From Siderastrea radians (Eukaryota > Cnidaria > Anthozoa > Scleractinia > Rhizangiidae), in NCBI GenBank assembly GCA_964017195.1, contig OZ024894.1, positions 32,142,388 to 32,206,387 of the forward strand: a DNA stretch of 64,000 bases, read 5' to 3'. A model generated the notes under the pieces. It had not been told where the DNA came from. It did no database searches and was given only the letters and a program-made list of their open reading frames with translations. Below are positions 54,365 through 64,000 of this stretch, piece after piece (position 1 is the first letter of the stretch; every line of letters starts with the position of its first letter). The position numbers and the translations under genes were made by a program.

Positions 54365-57300
54365 GATTTTACTGAATTACGAAGTGAGCGAAAATTGTTT
54401 TACGACCTATGATGAAATCACATCACATGCGCATCTTCACGAAGGAAAACTCACAACAAGTAGGGATGATATCCTTACCTCCCACATTATATTAAGGGCT
54501 GTGCGCGATGTTTTTGGAGACGCCATAAGTGGCTCCAAAAGAAGAATTGAGAAGACAAGCAAAAGGGTCTTTCTCAATCTCAAGAAAAAAAGCGGACTTC
54601 ACGCATTACGCACGGAATTTGAAGATGAATTGGAGACCTTACGATCTAACATTTCACGTGTTGTTAATGAAGCTGGGGACGGACAGTGGAAAGTGATGGT
54701 GAGCGACGAGTTTTCCCTAAGTTGTTCACGCCTAGAAAATATTCGTTGTGATGGCAGAGTGATGGTAAGCGAAGTACGATTTGTAAAGAACTGCACCGAA
54801 GAAACAATACAAACCGAGATTTTGTATGATAATCGCGCTGTTAAATCAGAAGTGACAGCAACGATCGAAAAACAATTTTGTGCTACAGGGATATTAGACA
54901 GAGCCAAAAACTTGCTAACACTTATGGATAACTCCTACATTTGTTGTGGATTTCGTGCATGTGAGGTTGACGAAGAATTACAACTTTACAATATAAAGGT
55001 GGAAAAGCATGTACTCACGCATCGCGATGGAGTCACCGAGGAAATGTACTTTGCATCTGACTGCGAAGTGTTTACCAATTCAGGAGGGTTGATCTGCTCA
55101 CGATGCAAACAAACAAAAAGAAGTTACAAAGAAAAAGAAAAAAGAAAGAAAGGAAAGAATGCTGTGGATCCTAGAACTAATCACCGATATATGCGCCGAG
55201 AAGAGCTCGCTGATAAGATTACCAACGAGAAAAAGCAAAAAGAGGTTGAAAGAACAAGGAGAGAGCGGATAGAAGCCGAGATGATAGAACTGGAGGGTGA
55301 AGATGACAGAGATCTCAGAGAAATGATGTTAAGTGTGAACAGAACCAACGTTCCAGAGGACATGGTTCTATTTTGGGAGCAACAGCAACAGATTTTGGAA
55401 GCAAAATCTCCAAGGGGATACAGGTGGCATCCAAAGTGAGTACGATATTTTGTGACACAAAAATTACGACTACGAGCACGTCAACAGTGTTTCACTATTG
55501 GTAATGTAGAATCCCCAATTTGCATACAAACAAAGCATATGAAGTTTTCTTTCAAGTGTGACAAAAAAATAAAATGATATGTAATATGTCCTCTCCTAGG
55601 ATTATGAGACTATGCATAGAGCTGTATAGTAAAAATCCTCACGTGCTGGACCCGCTGAGGAATGTGATGTACCTTCCAAGCAACCGAACCATTCGGTAAG
55701 TGAAAAGTCATAAATAAAATGAAATAAAAACAGTCCTAAAATGTATGGAAACTTAAACATATAAAACTCATACGCATACCCGGCGGCTCACGTAAGCGAC
55801 CAACCAAAATGTCAACATGGATGAGCTCCAACGGACAGTTGTTAGTTAAGATACGTGAAAAAAACGTGATGCAAAGCAATAATGGTTATTAATATAATTT
55901 AATATAATTTAATAGAGAAGATTACATAAATTTTTTCAAACGCGGTTAACCTAGAAGTGGAGGAAAAACATAAAAGTTAAGCAACAATAATTCATGCACA
56001 AAATGTACAAGTACAGAAACATAAAATAAAAGATATAGTTAAAATATTAAAAGAAATTCAATATCATTCTGGAACAAAAAAGAATGGTGCTATGATTATA
56101 ACTGCTCTCTCGACGATAGGATGGTCAGTTGTTGATACATGACCTGTAGCTGATAAGAACACTAGAAGAGAAAAATTGTCCGCATGCAGTTAGAAAATGT
56201 AAATTAATTGAGCTACAGAGCATTTTTTTTTACGGTATTAAATGATGTTCAATGGCATATATGCTTTATTTATAATTTATATACGACAATAACCCACTTA
56301 GGTACTACAAGAACAAAGTGGAACAGAAACCTGGCTGGGACAATGAGATGCTTAAGTGGTGCCTACAAGAGGCCAAGAACCACAATTTAAAACCACAGGA
56401 TTACATGGGTGGCTTTGTTATTGATGAAATGAAAATCCAGGTACTCTCTGTTTGCTGAATATAATCCATTTGCGTTCCAAATCCCCAGCGTTGATTTGTT
56501 AGTACACTTTAAATGAAAAGTGACTGACTTTAGCTAGATAACATCGAAGAACAACCTTTTCTTGCATTTTAATTGACGCCTTTAAGTATGAAAATACGAC
56601 AACTTCTTAGGGAGCCTGTTCTAATTGGACAACCTGTATTAAACGGACACCTGAGGAATCCCCATTCATGTTAATCACGTTCTTTTCTAACAGGAGGATC
56701 TGGAAATGATTGTTAAAAACGGAAAGTGCAGACTAGTAGGATTTGTCGACCTTGGAAAAATTCCCGATGACATGGAAAAACTTTCAGGTACAACAATACC
56801 TTACATACGTCCAAGTAATAAGGACACCAAAGGGACCACAATTTAATATCAGGTTGAGGTTTAAGTGAAAGAGGTAGTTTAAGGACGTATGCCGTATACA
56901 TTAAAGTCATTAAAATGCTTTATTATTGATTACAACAGTCTTCTACTGGGCTCTGTTTACTTAGAGTCCAGATTAATTTTATTTAAAATGGATGTAAAGT
57001 TATGTTAGAAATGATGAGTTAAATTAAATGTAAAGTCCAGTTTCAACTGGTCAACAAAAGAAAATATCGATATTCAGAAAGTGTAGTAGCGTCAGCTCCG
57101 ATAGCGGAGAGATCCGTGACTGAACGTCAAAAACGTTTACTCACGGTTACCACAAGGCTTAGGTTTAATGTGTAAACCGTCTTGCAGTGTTCCTGTTTAG
57201 TAGGAAGTGTTTGGGCGAAAGCTCTGGTTCTGCCTCAGTCTAGCTAAAGCAGTATAGCGGATGGTTCTCGTCGAATTTCTGTGAGCCTTATGGACATGGA

Positions 57301-59881
57301 CGTTTGCGGTATTTATGATGAGACACGTGATGACTACTGGAAAACAATTGTGAATAAATTGCGGTAAATACTACTAAGGCACACGGGTGCTGTTACAGCA
57401 AGACTACTTTCCGTTCCTTGCTACTGTATTATACTTGTATTGTTGGACATTCCTACAATTCACCAAAGAAAAACAAGTAATTGTTTTTATTTAGTGTTTT
57501 TAAGTAAACTATAATTCAGAGAAACTGCGTGGTAAGTTAATTGTTTTGCTTCTATTTTTTACATTTGTGTATTGCAGGCAAGGAGGACAACACAGAACTT
57601 GCATCTCATGTCCTCCAGTTTGTGTTCCTGGGTGACAGCGGTTTCCGATTTCCAGTTGCACAGTTTCCCTCTGGCACCTGTACCGCCAGTAGCCTATTTT
57701 TCTGCTTCTGGGAAGGCGTTAAGAAAATGCTCCAAACAGGCTTCATGTAAGTTCAATTGGATTCAGTAACACACCAATAGTTGATTTAATATAATTTCAT
57801 ATGGTCTCTACAGCAAGTATTTCAATGAGGTAGAGACAGGCTCTAGCTTCGTTCTATCCAAACGTTATTAAGTTAAATGAAGTTTTATTGTCATATATAT
57901 TACAAGCATATACTGTTTCACGTAGGATCTACTACTGTATCTTAGACGGAGCAGAAGTGAATAGGCAATTCATAAAATTGCACTTTGACGACGAGTGCGA
58001 TGCCATAGAAAGGAAATTTGTGGCCCACAACATGTTCACTGGAAAGCCGATGGTATTTTTAATGGATCCCAAAGTAAGTTTGGTTCGCCTATACACTTTT
58101 TTATGATATGTAACTGCATGGTACGCTGCTGTAAAAATAAAAACATTTTGAAAAGTTACTAACAAATTACTGAATTATTGAAATTAATAAAAAACATGAA
58201 ACTGGAAATGAAAAAGTTAATGAAAGCAACTTGGAATAAACAATAAATTTTTAACTTACGTAGTTAGCTTTATCCTTCAGTCATAATAGATGTTTTGAAG
58301 GAAACTGTTTATACTTGAGGAGTTCCACTTAAAATCAGTAATTGACCAAAATTGCGCATCAAACCAAGTGGCATGTTCAACTCAACTGGTAATCTTAATA
58401 TGATGTAAAAACCCACGCTGTCCCTTTATCCAAAAAGAGCAGGGGAATACAGACGAGAGTGTCAATGCCCTTCGAAGAATTCAGAACCATTGGGAGGTTC
58501 TTCTCACCAAGACAATGCTTTATCCGAAGTTCACCTGCGTGATAATTTTTAAACTGAATACACACCCGTCCACATTCACAGTTATTCACAAACAAACCAA
58601 TTCACAATAAATAAAATTGCTTTTATCAATTGTCAATCGACTTTTCATAAAACTCAACGCAATTTAATGATTACCCAACAGATTTAAAACTAAAAAAAAT
58701 AGGGCTTGGGGATATCCTATTGTATAACAGTTATTCGATAAGGGATGTTATTTGTATATTTCCAATTTATTACTTTTATCCATATAGCACAATTTCAAGA
58801 AAATCCGTAATAATATTCTGAAAAGCTGCGTGGATGGGAAGACCAGATGCCTTAAACCAGAGGAAGGCAAATTCATCCTCTGGGAACATTTTGTGAATGC
58901 CTTCCATTTTGACCAAGGAGAATTTTCTTTGCCCTCCCACGAAAAGCTGACGCTGGATCACTTTCACCTGGACCCAGCGTCAAAGATGAGAAATCATCTC
59001 GCTGAGGACGTGTTGGACAAGAACATGCTTAGACTGATGAAGGTACTATTATAATAATGATAGCAATCAATACGTAAGATAAATTTCATATATGTAAGAA
59101 CCATTTAATACATATATAACTTATTCATATAAGATATCCCATCTGCATATACCAGCGGAAACAGTGTTTCACTGAAAACCAGGTTACTAAGATATTCCCC
59201 TAAGTCATGAGTTAAAACTGATATACGACTAATGAGAATACCTGATTAAGCCGAAGGAGCACTCTATACTAAAGTAAGAACTCTTTGACGCTATGATACT
59301 ATATTATACTAGAATATAATATCACTTTGTTGGGTACATTCATTCGAACCAAAATGCTAATCAAAAATTACTTTCAGGCTTACAAGGCACATCTGAGCAG
59401 TAAAGGACAGGGAAGTGGAAGCGATGGAGTTGATGCCACCCTAGAACTGCTCACTCACACGTCCAAGGCCATTGAATTATTCAACGATAAATGTCTAATA
59501 TCATGTACCTCTGACTACAGGCTTAATGACCTGGCACAGTTTTACTCGTTCCTAACTCAGTGGAAGTCAGGTAGAGGTGGCAAATCTGAAAATTTTTTTT
59601 CTGACAAACTATGGTTTGATTTACAATCAATGATTCTTGGTTTTCAAGCGATAGTCTCAATCAAACTTAAAGAACACCCTCAGGCAGTAATCAAACCAGC
59701 CATAATAAACCAAGATCTAGTCGAAAATCATTTTTGTCAAGTTAGAAGTTGCAATGGTCAGAACAATAATCCCACATGGAGACTGCAAGAACTTGCCCAA
59801 AATACTATCAGGTATGGCCAAACTACAATAAGTCGCAAAAGCAATGCTGGTTGCGGTGGCGAAAAACAATCCAGTTATTAA
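54365..59881 (+). CDS. P-element/THAP9-superfamily transposase gene, 8 exons, 5' end uncertain
   Basis: Exons 54,365-55,435; 55,600-55,695; 56,302-56,440; 56,694-56,787; 57,578-57,746; 57,926-58,073; 58,788-59,042; 59,378-59,881. All introns are GT-AG and every phase agrees, giving about 825 codons. The N-terminal part ends in a charged helical stretch (KKQKEVERTRRERIEAEM) after C-S-R-C. Then come LPSNRTIRYYKN, VIDEM (first catalytic Asp, 56,423), ILDGAEVNRQF (second Asp, 57,945), FLMDPKHNFKKIRNN, LDHFHLDPASKM and QDLVENHFCQVRS (Glu, 59,723) before NNPTWRL. These are the RNase H-like D, D, E landmarks and inserted domain of the P superfamily. No THAP zinc finger is visible. The first exon either follows an unseen exon (acceptor gctgtag) or the CDS starts at ATG 54,336. 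An alternative donor exists at 59,811. It may be a live transposon or a host gene. Confidence 0.8.
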
Positions 59882-60492
59882 ACTGTTATCTGCTGTAAAT
59901 GTAATTATAACTCTATCATCTGTTGTATTTTAACATTACAAATTTCGAAATTATCACATAATTAACTATAAATATAGGAAAGGGACTTACACTAAACTGT
60001 CGGGAGGTTAGTAAGCAGGATTTGTGTGTTTTGAAAATTGCACCTTTCCCTCATATTTTACCTAAGTACTCTCCGCTGGGGGAGAAGAGAATGTAACTTA
60101 TTTACGACATACCGTAAGATGCCTGTTATAAGCCCTGGGCTTATATAGCGTCGCAAGTTTTTTTAGATGGCAAACAAAAATTAGTTAATGTGATGTTACT
60201 AAAAGTATAGAATTGCCACTGAGAAGATTTGGTACGCTTATATGTAGGAGGGGGATAACCGGATTCTTGTTTTGTTTCTAAATGAGAGGGATCAAAATAG
60301 CACTATTTTATAGTTGATAACAACAACAATGGACAATACAAAAATCGTTACAAAATGGTAAGACTGAAAATACGTGAGCTTATATATACGCGGGAGGGAT
60401 TTTACGGTATGTTGACTTCTTTCTATTCTTTGGCTCGTATCCAAATACACATATGCATATTCTGATCAAACTCCATAGATAACTGATTTCAG
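59882..60492. other. Convergent intergenic region
   Basis: Holds the inverted-repeat element at 60,109-60,410 and A/T-rich sequence between the stops of the two convergent genes. No coding sequence is seen. Confidence 0.5.
60109..60410. mobile_element. MITE-like inverted repeat between the convergent genes
   Basis: Ends ataccgtaagat and attttacggtat are inverted. Inner partner phrases are gcttatata on both sides and a palindrome tataagccctgggcttata at about 60,127. The target duplication is not clear. Confidence 0.5.
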
Positions 60493-60885
60493 CTAGTTTC
60501 GTCTAGAGATTCGTAGAACGACACGTTGTAGATTATCATCCGCTCTAGCAAGGGCTTGATATTCGTTGAGAAAGCACGGGTTCGGGACTCTGACGGAAGA
60601 CTGAAGAACGGGAATTAAGCTAGTTGACAAAGTAGTCTTATTTGCCCTCGAACCGACTTCCACACCGTAAGCTAAACTCATCTTCGTCAGTTGCTCCTTC
60701 GTGTACATTCTGGTGAAGGTCGTTGCACCAAATTTCTTCACATAACTGACGAGGCGGTAATGGCTCACGGCTTTCCCCTCGCTGTCGTCTGCTACAATAT
60801 CCCGAAACTGCACTGCAGATTGTTTTTCATGCAAAGCCTGTTGCTTCTGAAGGACTTTTTTCTGTGTTCTGCACTTCTCTTCAGT
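60493..60885 (-). CDS. Last exon of the minus-strand helicase gene (probable)
   Basis: Minus-strand frame of 130 codons ending in a stop at 60,493, behind an acceptor (tgtttctccaag) at 60,886. It begins TEEKCRTQKKVLQKQQALHEKQ, a charged probable helix, and continues with MYTKEQLTKMSLAYGVEV and NKTTLSTSLIPVLQSS, which resembles the L-T-K-x-Q-L...K-x-x-L helix-turn-helix pattern of SAP-like DNA-binding motifs, though this is a visual likeness only. It is assigned to the same gene as the exons at 61,272 and 62,286 by strand and spacing. The phase after 61,272 does not match directly (2 against 0), so an intervening exon is missing or one boundary is wrong. Confidence 0.5.
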   Translation of the reverse strand, partial: TEEKCRTQKKVLQKQQALHEKQSAVQFRDIVADDSEGKAVSHYRLVSYVKKFGATTFTRMYTKEQLTKMSLAYGVEVGSRANKTTLSTSLIPVLQSSVRVPNPCFLNEYQALARADDNLQRVVLRISRRN

Positions 60886-61271
60886 CTTGGAGAAACAAGA
60901 AGAATGATAAAAGATTAATATAGTACTAGTAGTAATATAGAATTTGTATAAGGGTTTCACGGCAGCAATGTGTCGGTACATCAACAACGTGCGGAGGTGC
61001 AAATGATTTTCTACCTTGATTCACTGAGTTATCTATGTCATGTTGAAGCGTAGTTTTAACAGCAAAGTTATGATAAAGAATTCACAGTACACACATAAGT
61101 TTTCAAATGGTTATTTTAACCTCAAAAGGGGGCGAAGACGTTAGGATCACAATACGCCCTATAATGAGTCACTTAAAATCCTTTTTTAACTCCAACTCTG
61201 AGGTTGATTTCATTCTAGTCCTCAAATGGAGTTATTTTGAATATGAGAATTACTGCGTATTCCATAATTAC

Positions 61272-61363
61272 CTATGAGCTAGTCGAAAATCCCTTAGGTA
61301 TTGTCCTGCTCCCATCATAACGTAGCGTTGTATGACCAACTCGAACATGGTAACTAGAACCTC
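61272..61363 (-). CDS. Short internal exon of the minus-strand helicase gene
   Basis: 92 bases between a strong acceptor (ttttttttcctttag) and donor (catag/gtaatt). It reads EVLVTMFELVIQRYVMMGAG and then QYLRDFRLAH. It joins in phase 0 to the donor at 62,285 of the preceding exon. Too short to be assigned on its own; supported by splice sites and an open, amphipathic reading. Confidence 0.5.
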
Positions 61364-61378
61364 CTAAAGGAAAAAAAA

Positions 61379-62280
61379 AGGTGTAGATGAACGTTAGGCA
61401 TGAGTAAATAAAAAGATGGGTTTAAGTTTAAGTGTGTACAATATTTTCCAATAATTTCCAGTACTTGTACTTCACTGGAACAATACTGCCACTCTTAATC
61501 AGGTAATAATACTACAATTATGGTATCAAACAAACGCCCAGTCAATGGTGAAAATATAAGGTGGTTCTGAAACCCCTTCTGACATTTTTTTAAACTTTTC
61601 AAGAAGATGTATTTTAACAAGCGTATTACTATTCGATAATTAAAAAATGAAGGTAACCGCTGAGCTCGTTGTTTTAGTTATAAGTGCTTAAAGCTAAAAT
61701 TGAGGGTGTCTTTGACAGTTATACTGTTACTTTGGTAACTAGTTACATCAAGAAAATGTCCATATCTTGCTAACCAATGACTGGGCATTTGGTTGATACC
61801 ATCATTGTAGTATCAACTGTTAAATATTGGTAGTACGATCCATCAAAGTATAAGTGCTGGAAACTACTGGAAACTATTGCGAGCCACCTTAAGTATGAAC
61901 AATATTTAGCATTGCTAAAATTTATTTAAAGCATTAAACAGCATAAATTCGCTTTTTTTAATTCACGAATATGGTCAACCGTAGTTTTATACTGATAAAT
62001 AGTTAGTAGTATCAGTCCGTGTCGTGACTTATTACGATTATTTTTAGGTATGTGATTAAGCTCAGATAAGTACGGTAATATTATTGCTTTTTTTTTTGCT
62101 TTTAAACGACATTTCATGTGATAAAGATTGCACAAATCAATAATAATACTATTGCATAAAGCGTGCGATTTTTTTTGTTCATGCAGTACGTCCTTTTATT
62201 CTGTTTTGTTGCTCAATTTTGTGACGAGCTATGGTCCTATCAAATAAAATCAGTGACGTGAATATTGAAAGAACTTATAT
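61379..62280. other. Intron-like AT-rich region
   Basis: No coding sequence is seen on either strand; consistent with an intron of the minus-strand gene. Confidence 0.45.
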
Positions 62281-62285
62281 ATTAC

Positions 62286-62882
62286 CTGCTTGCCCTGTAC
62301 TATCTGGGGTGGAAAACACAGCATCCACTTGGCCTTTAGTTCTGCACAGGATTGAAGGGACTTCAAACTGTTGTCAATTGTGTCCTCTTTGTGCAGCCTT
62401 AGCTTGCCCTCGTTCATCTCTTTTACCCTTTGTCCTTCCGTTTCCAAGAAAAATTCATATGCAGTATCACTGATGTTTAAAAGACCTCTGCATCTGAACT
62501 GTTTTTCTTCCATTACAGAAAGTGTTTCGGGGTATCTTGAGATTTCCTCAACGCGGCTTTTGTTCTCAATTACGTACTCCTCAAACAGTTCACACATTTC
62601 ATAACATTGCTTGGCGGTTTCAACTGTTGATTGATTTGCTGAGTACACGTGCTCCTTGGCATACGTCCGTTTATTATCGAGCACCTTTCTGACAGCCCAG
62701 GCCCCCACGTACCGTACTTTAGCCAAGCCTTCCACTTCCATTGCCTTAACATCAAACTCTACGGCGCCTGATGCTTCCTTGACGCGAATTTGGTTCGCAG
62801 CAGTTTCTACGACCTTCTTATATACCACTACCATCATCTCGGCTTCAATTGATGTTTGTACTTGCGACAAGGCCTGACTATT
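62286..62882 (-). CDS. C-terminal region of the minus-strand Pif1-like gene
   Basis: A frame of about 200 codons ending at a consensus donor (aagcag/gtaata, 62,285). It includes MEVEGLAKVRYVGAWAVRKV, then KEHVYSANQ, CEMCELFEEYV-like helices, GLLNISDTAYEFFLETE and LKAKWMLCF. I do not recognise a named domain; K-V-R-Y-V-x-x-W-x-V-R-K recalls the tails of some large transposon proteins. It starts near a T9 run (minus strand) where the helicase frame changes. Either a small intron ends at the acceptor tttttttaatag, or a base is missing in the run; adding one T would join the frames as DIHFFFNSQALSQVQ. Which is right decides whether the gene is intact. Confidence 0.55.
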
Positions 62883-62891
62883 AAAAAAAAA

Positions 62892-64000
62892 TGTATATCC
62901 CGGTAAAAACTAGCTGATCTAGTGATAAGCATGTAAAGTTGATGTGTATCAGCAGTCCATTGCCTTTGGGTGATTTTTAATTCGACAGCCGGATGACTTA
63001 TGCTGTCCTCTATGATTATCTGTGCTGCTCGGCTCCACAGAATTCGTCCCATTACTTCCGTTGTCTCTTCATCGAGTTTCATTAGTTTGTCCAGCTCCTC
63101 GTTCTGCTTTTGAGCAAACTCCGACAGAGGCTGCTTAACTTTCATTTCGCCCAGGATACGTTTGAGATCAAAATCTGCAGGGGGGCTCCAAAGGATGGAA
63201 TTATTACCATCTTCTAAAAGTAAGGCATACACTGTTTGAAGATCAATAACCTGCTCCTCGGGTTCTCCTCGCTCAAAAAAGCTCTTCGCCAACCACTCCG
63301 TCTCACGCCAAACATCGCCCCCACTAAGCTTCTCAGCGTCATCTACAACGTTGCCCTTGGCCTCTGTAACGGTCATTTCTTCTTCCGTGAGCAAGTTATT
63401 ACGGCAGCAGCTGTACTCTGCATCAACTGGCTTGCAGTGGCCCTCGCACACCTTTTGAAACTCTTCTCCAGGCGTCAACAACTGTTGACTGGAGAAGCCA
63501 ACAACTTGCAGATTCTCTGAAGACTCTACCCGTGCAAAAGAAACGTAGGTCAACCCGGGAACAAATTCTCTACTGCAGTGTACTACTGCTGCCGGAAGGG
63601 TCAGTCCCTGTGATTTATGGCAAGTGATGGCGTACATGGGTGCCACAGGATACTGAGCTCTTGTTCCGACAGCCATTCCGGTGGCTAAACGCTTATGCCA
63701 CTTCTCTCGCTTCAGGCGTACCCTGCCAACATCAGGAAAGTCAACAGTTAGTTGGTTATCGGCCTCTTGAACGAAGACTCCTGAAGTGTCATTTCTAAGC
63801 TTTTCCGAAACATTCCACAATAGCATGACCTTACATCCTGGCTTTAGCATGACGATCTTTTCAGCCGGACATTGAATACCTTTAGTATCGCCTTCATCGA
63901 TAGCTTCTAGCTGGACAAACTCACCAGGCATACTGCGAAGAACATCGCTGTTGTGGAATAGCACACTAAGTTTCCTAAAGAAAATGTGCGTTGCGTTGGA
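62892..64000 (-). CDS. Pif1-family DNA helicase, C-terminal half (5' end beyond window)
   Basis: Open on the minus strand from the window edge, reading ATHIFFRKLSVLFHNSDVLR, then KPGCKVMLLWNVSEKLRNDT (the Pif1-type G-x-x-V-M-L-x-x-N segment), then MYAITCHKSQGLTLPAAVVH (SF1 motif V) and GLTYVSFARVESSENLQV (motif VI, arginine finger region). These belong to ATP-dependent 5'-3' helicases of the Pif1/RecD type, also carried by Helitrons and other large mobile elements. Walker A and B lie outside the window. After the helicase core come about 200 residues without recognised domains (EEFQKVCEGHCKPVD, EWLAKSFFERGEPEEQVIDL). It is convergent with the P-type transposase. A helicase with such a long C-terminal tail suggests a mobile-element protein more than the host Pif1. 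Confidence 0.75.

Overview
The window is eukaryotic and most likely from a cnidarian, probably an anthozoan such as a stony coral. This is judged from the AT-rich sequence, the GT-AG introns in the right-hand genes, a P-element/THAP9-like transposase gene, a Pif1-like helicase gene, a tRNA-headed short interspersed repeat and several small inverted-repeat elements that resemble repeats I associate with coral genomes. No search was run, so the species is not assigned.

Positions 1 to about 16.7 kb hold family A: seven copies of a small, basic, Ser/Thr-rich, apparently intronless gene. A segment carrying three copies (A1-A3, 1 to about 5,875) recurs as A4-A6 (8,764 to about 15,275). A7 (15,896-16,675) and A1 (225-1,019) are intact; A2-A6 are broken. 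A pseudogene of a different type lies between the duplicates (6,296-6,759).

Positions 19.8-31.1 kb hold family B: B1 (19,807-20,385) and B2 (23,435-24,004) are intact, B3 (30,557-31,141) has one in-frame stop, and 27,979-28,020 is a start-only stub.

Positions 33.5-52.2 kb hold family C, five tandem genes C1-C5 of 231, 231, 231, 231 and 184 residues. Their long units contain several copies of the 5' leader ending in a vestigial start. A SINE shared by two unit gaps and absent from others records the order of duplication.

Families B, C and the 6.3-kb pseudogene share a C-terminal signature, R-S-[FY]-C-D-[ST]-[VL]-S-[ST]-[IF]-x-C-S, followed 25-31 residues later by W-[LV]-[NQ]. All families carry R-R/K-x-S/T sites of the basophilic-kinase type, and family A repeats R-K-T-S-[LI]-P, a form that fits 14-3-3 docking. 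I do not recognise these proteins. They look like one lineage of short, probably disordered, phospho-regulated proteins expanding in tandem, and this is the best candidate here for an undescribed system.

Positions 54.2-64 kb hold two convergent multi-exon genes: a P-element-superfamily transposase (8 phase-consistent exons, 54,365-59,881, plus strand) and a Pif1-family helicase (minus strand, 5' end beyond the window). They are separated by a small inverted-repeat element. They may be parts of one large mobile element or host genes derived from one.

The remaining sequence is leader-type repeats, MITEs, a LINE fragment, simple repeats and unassigned spacer.
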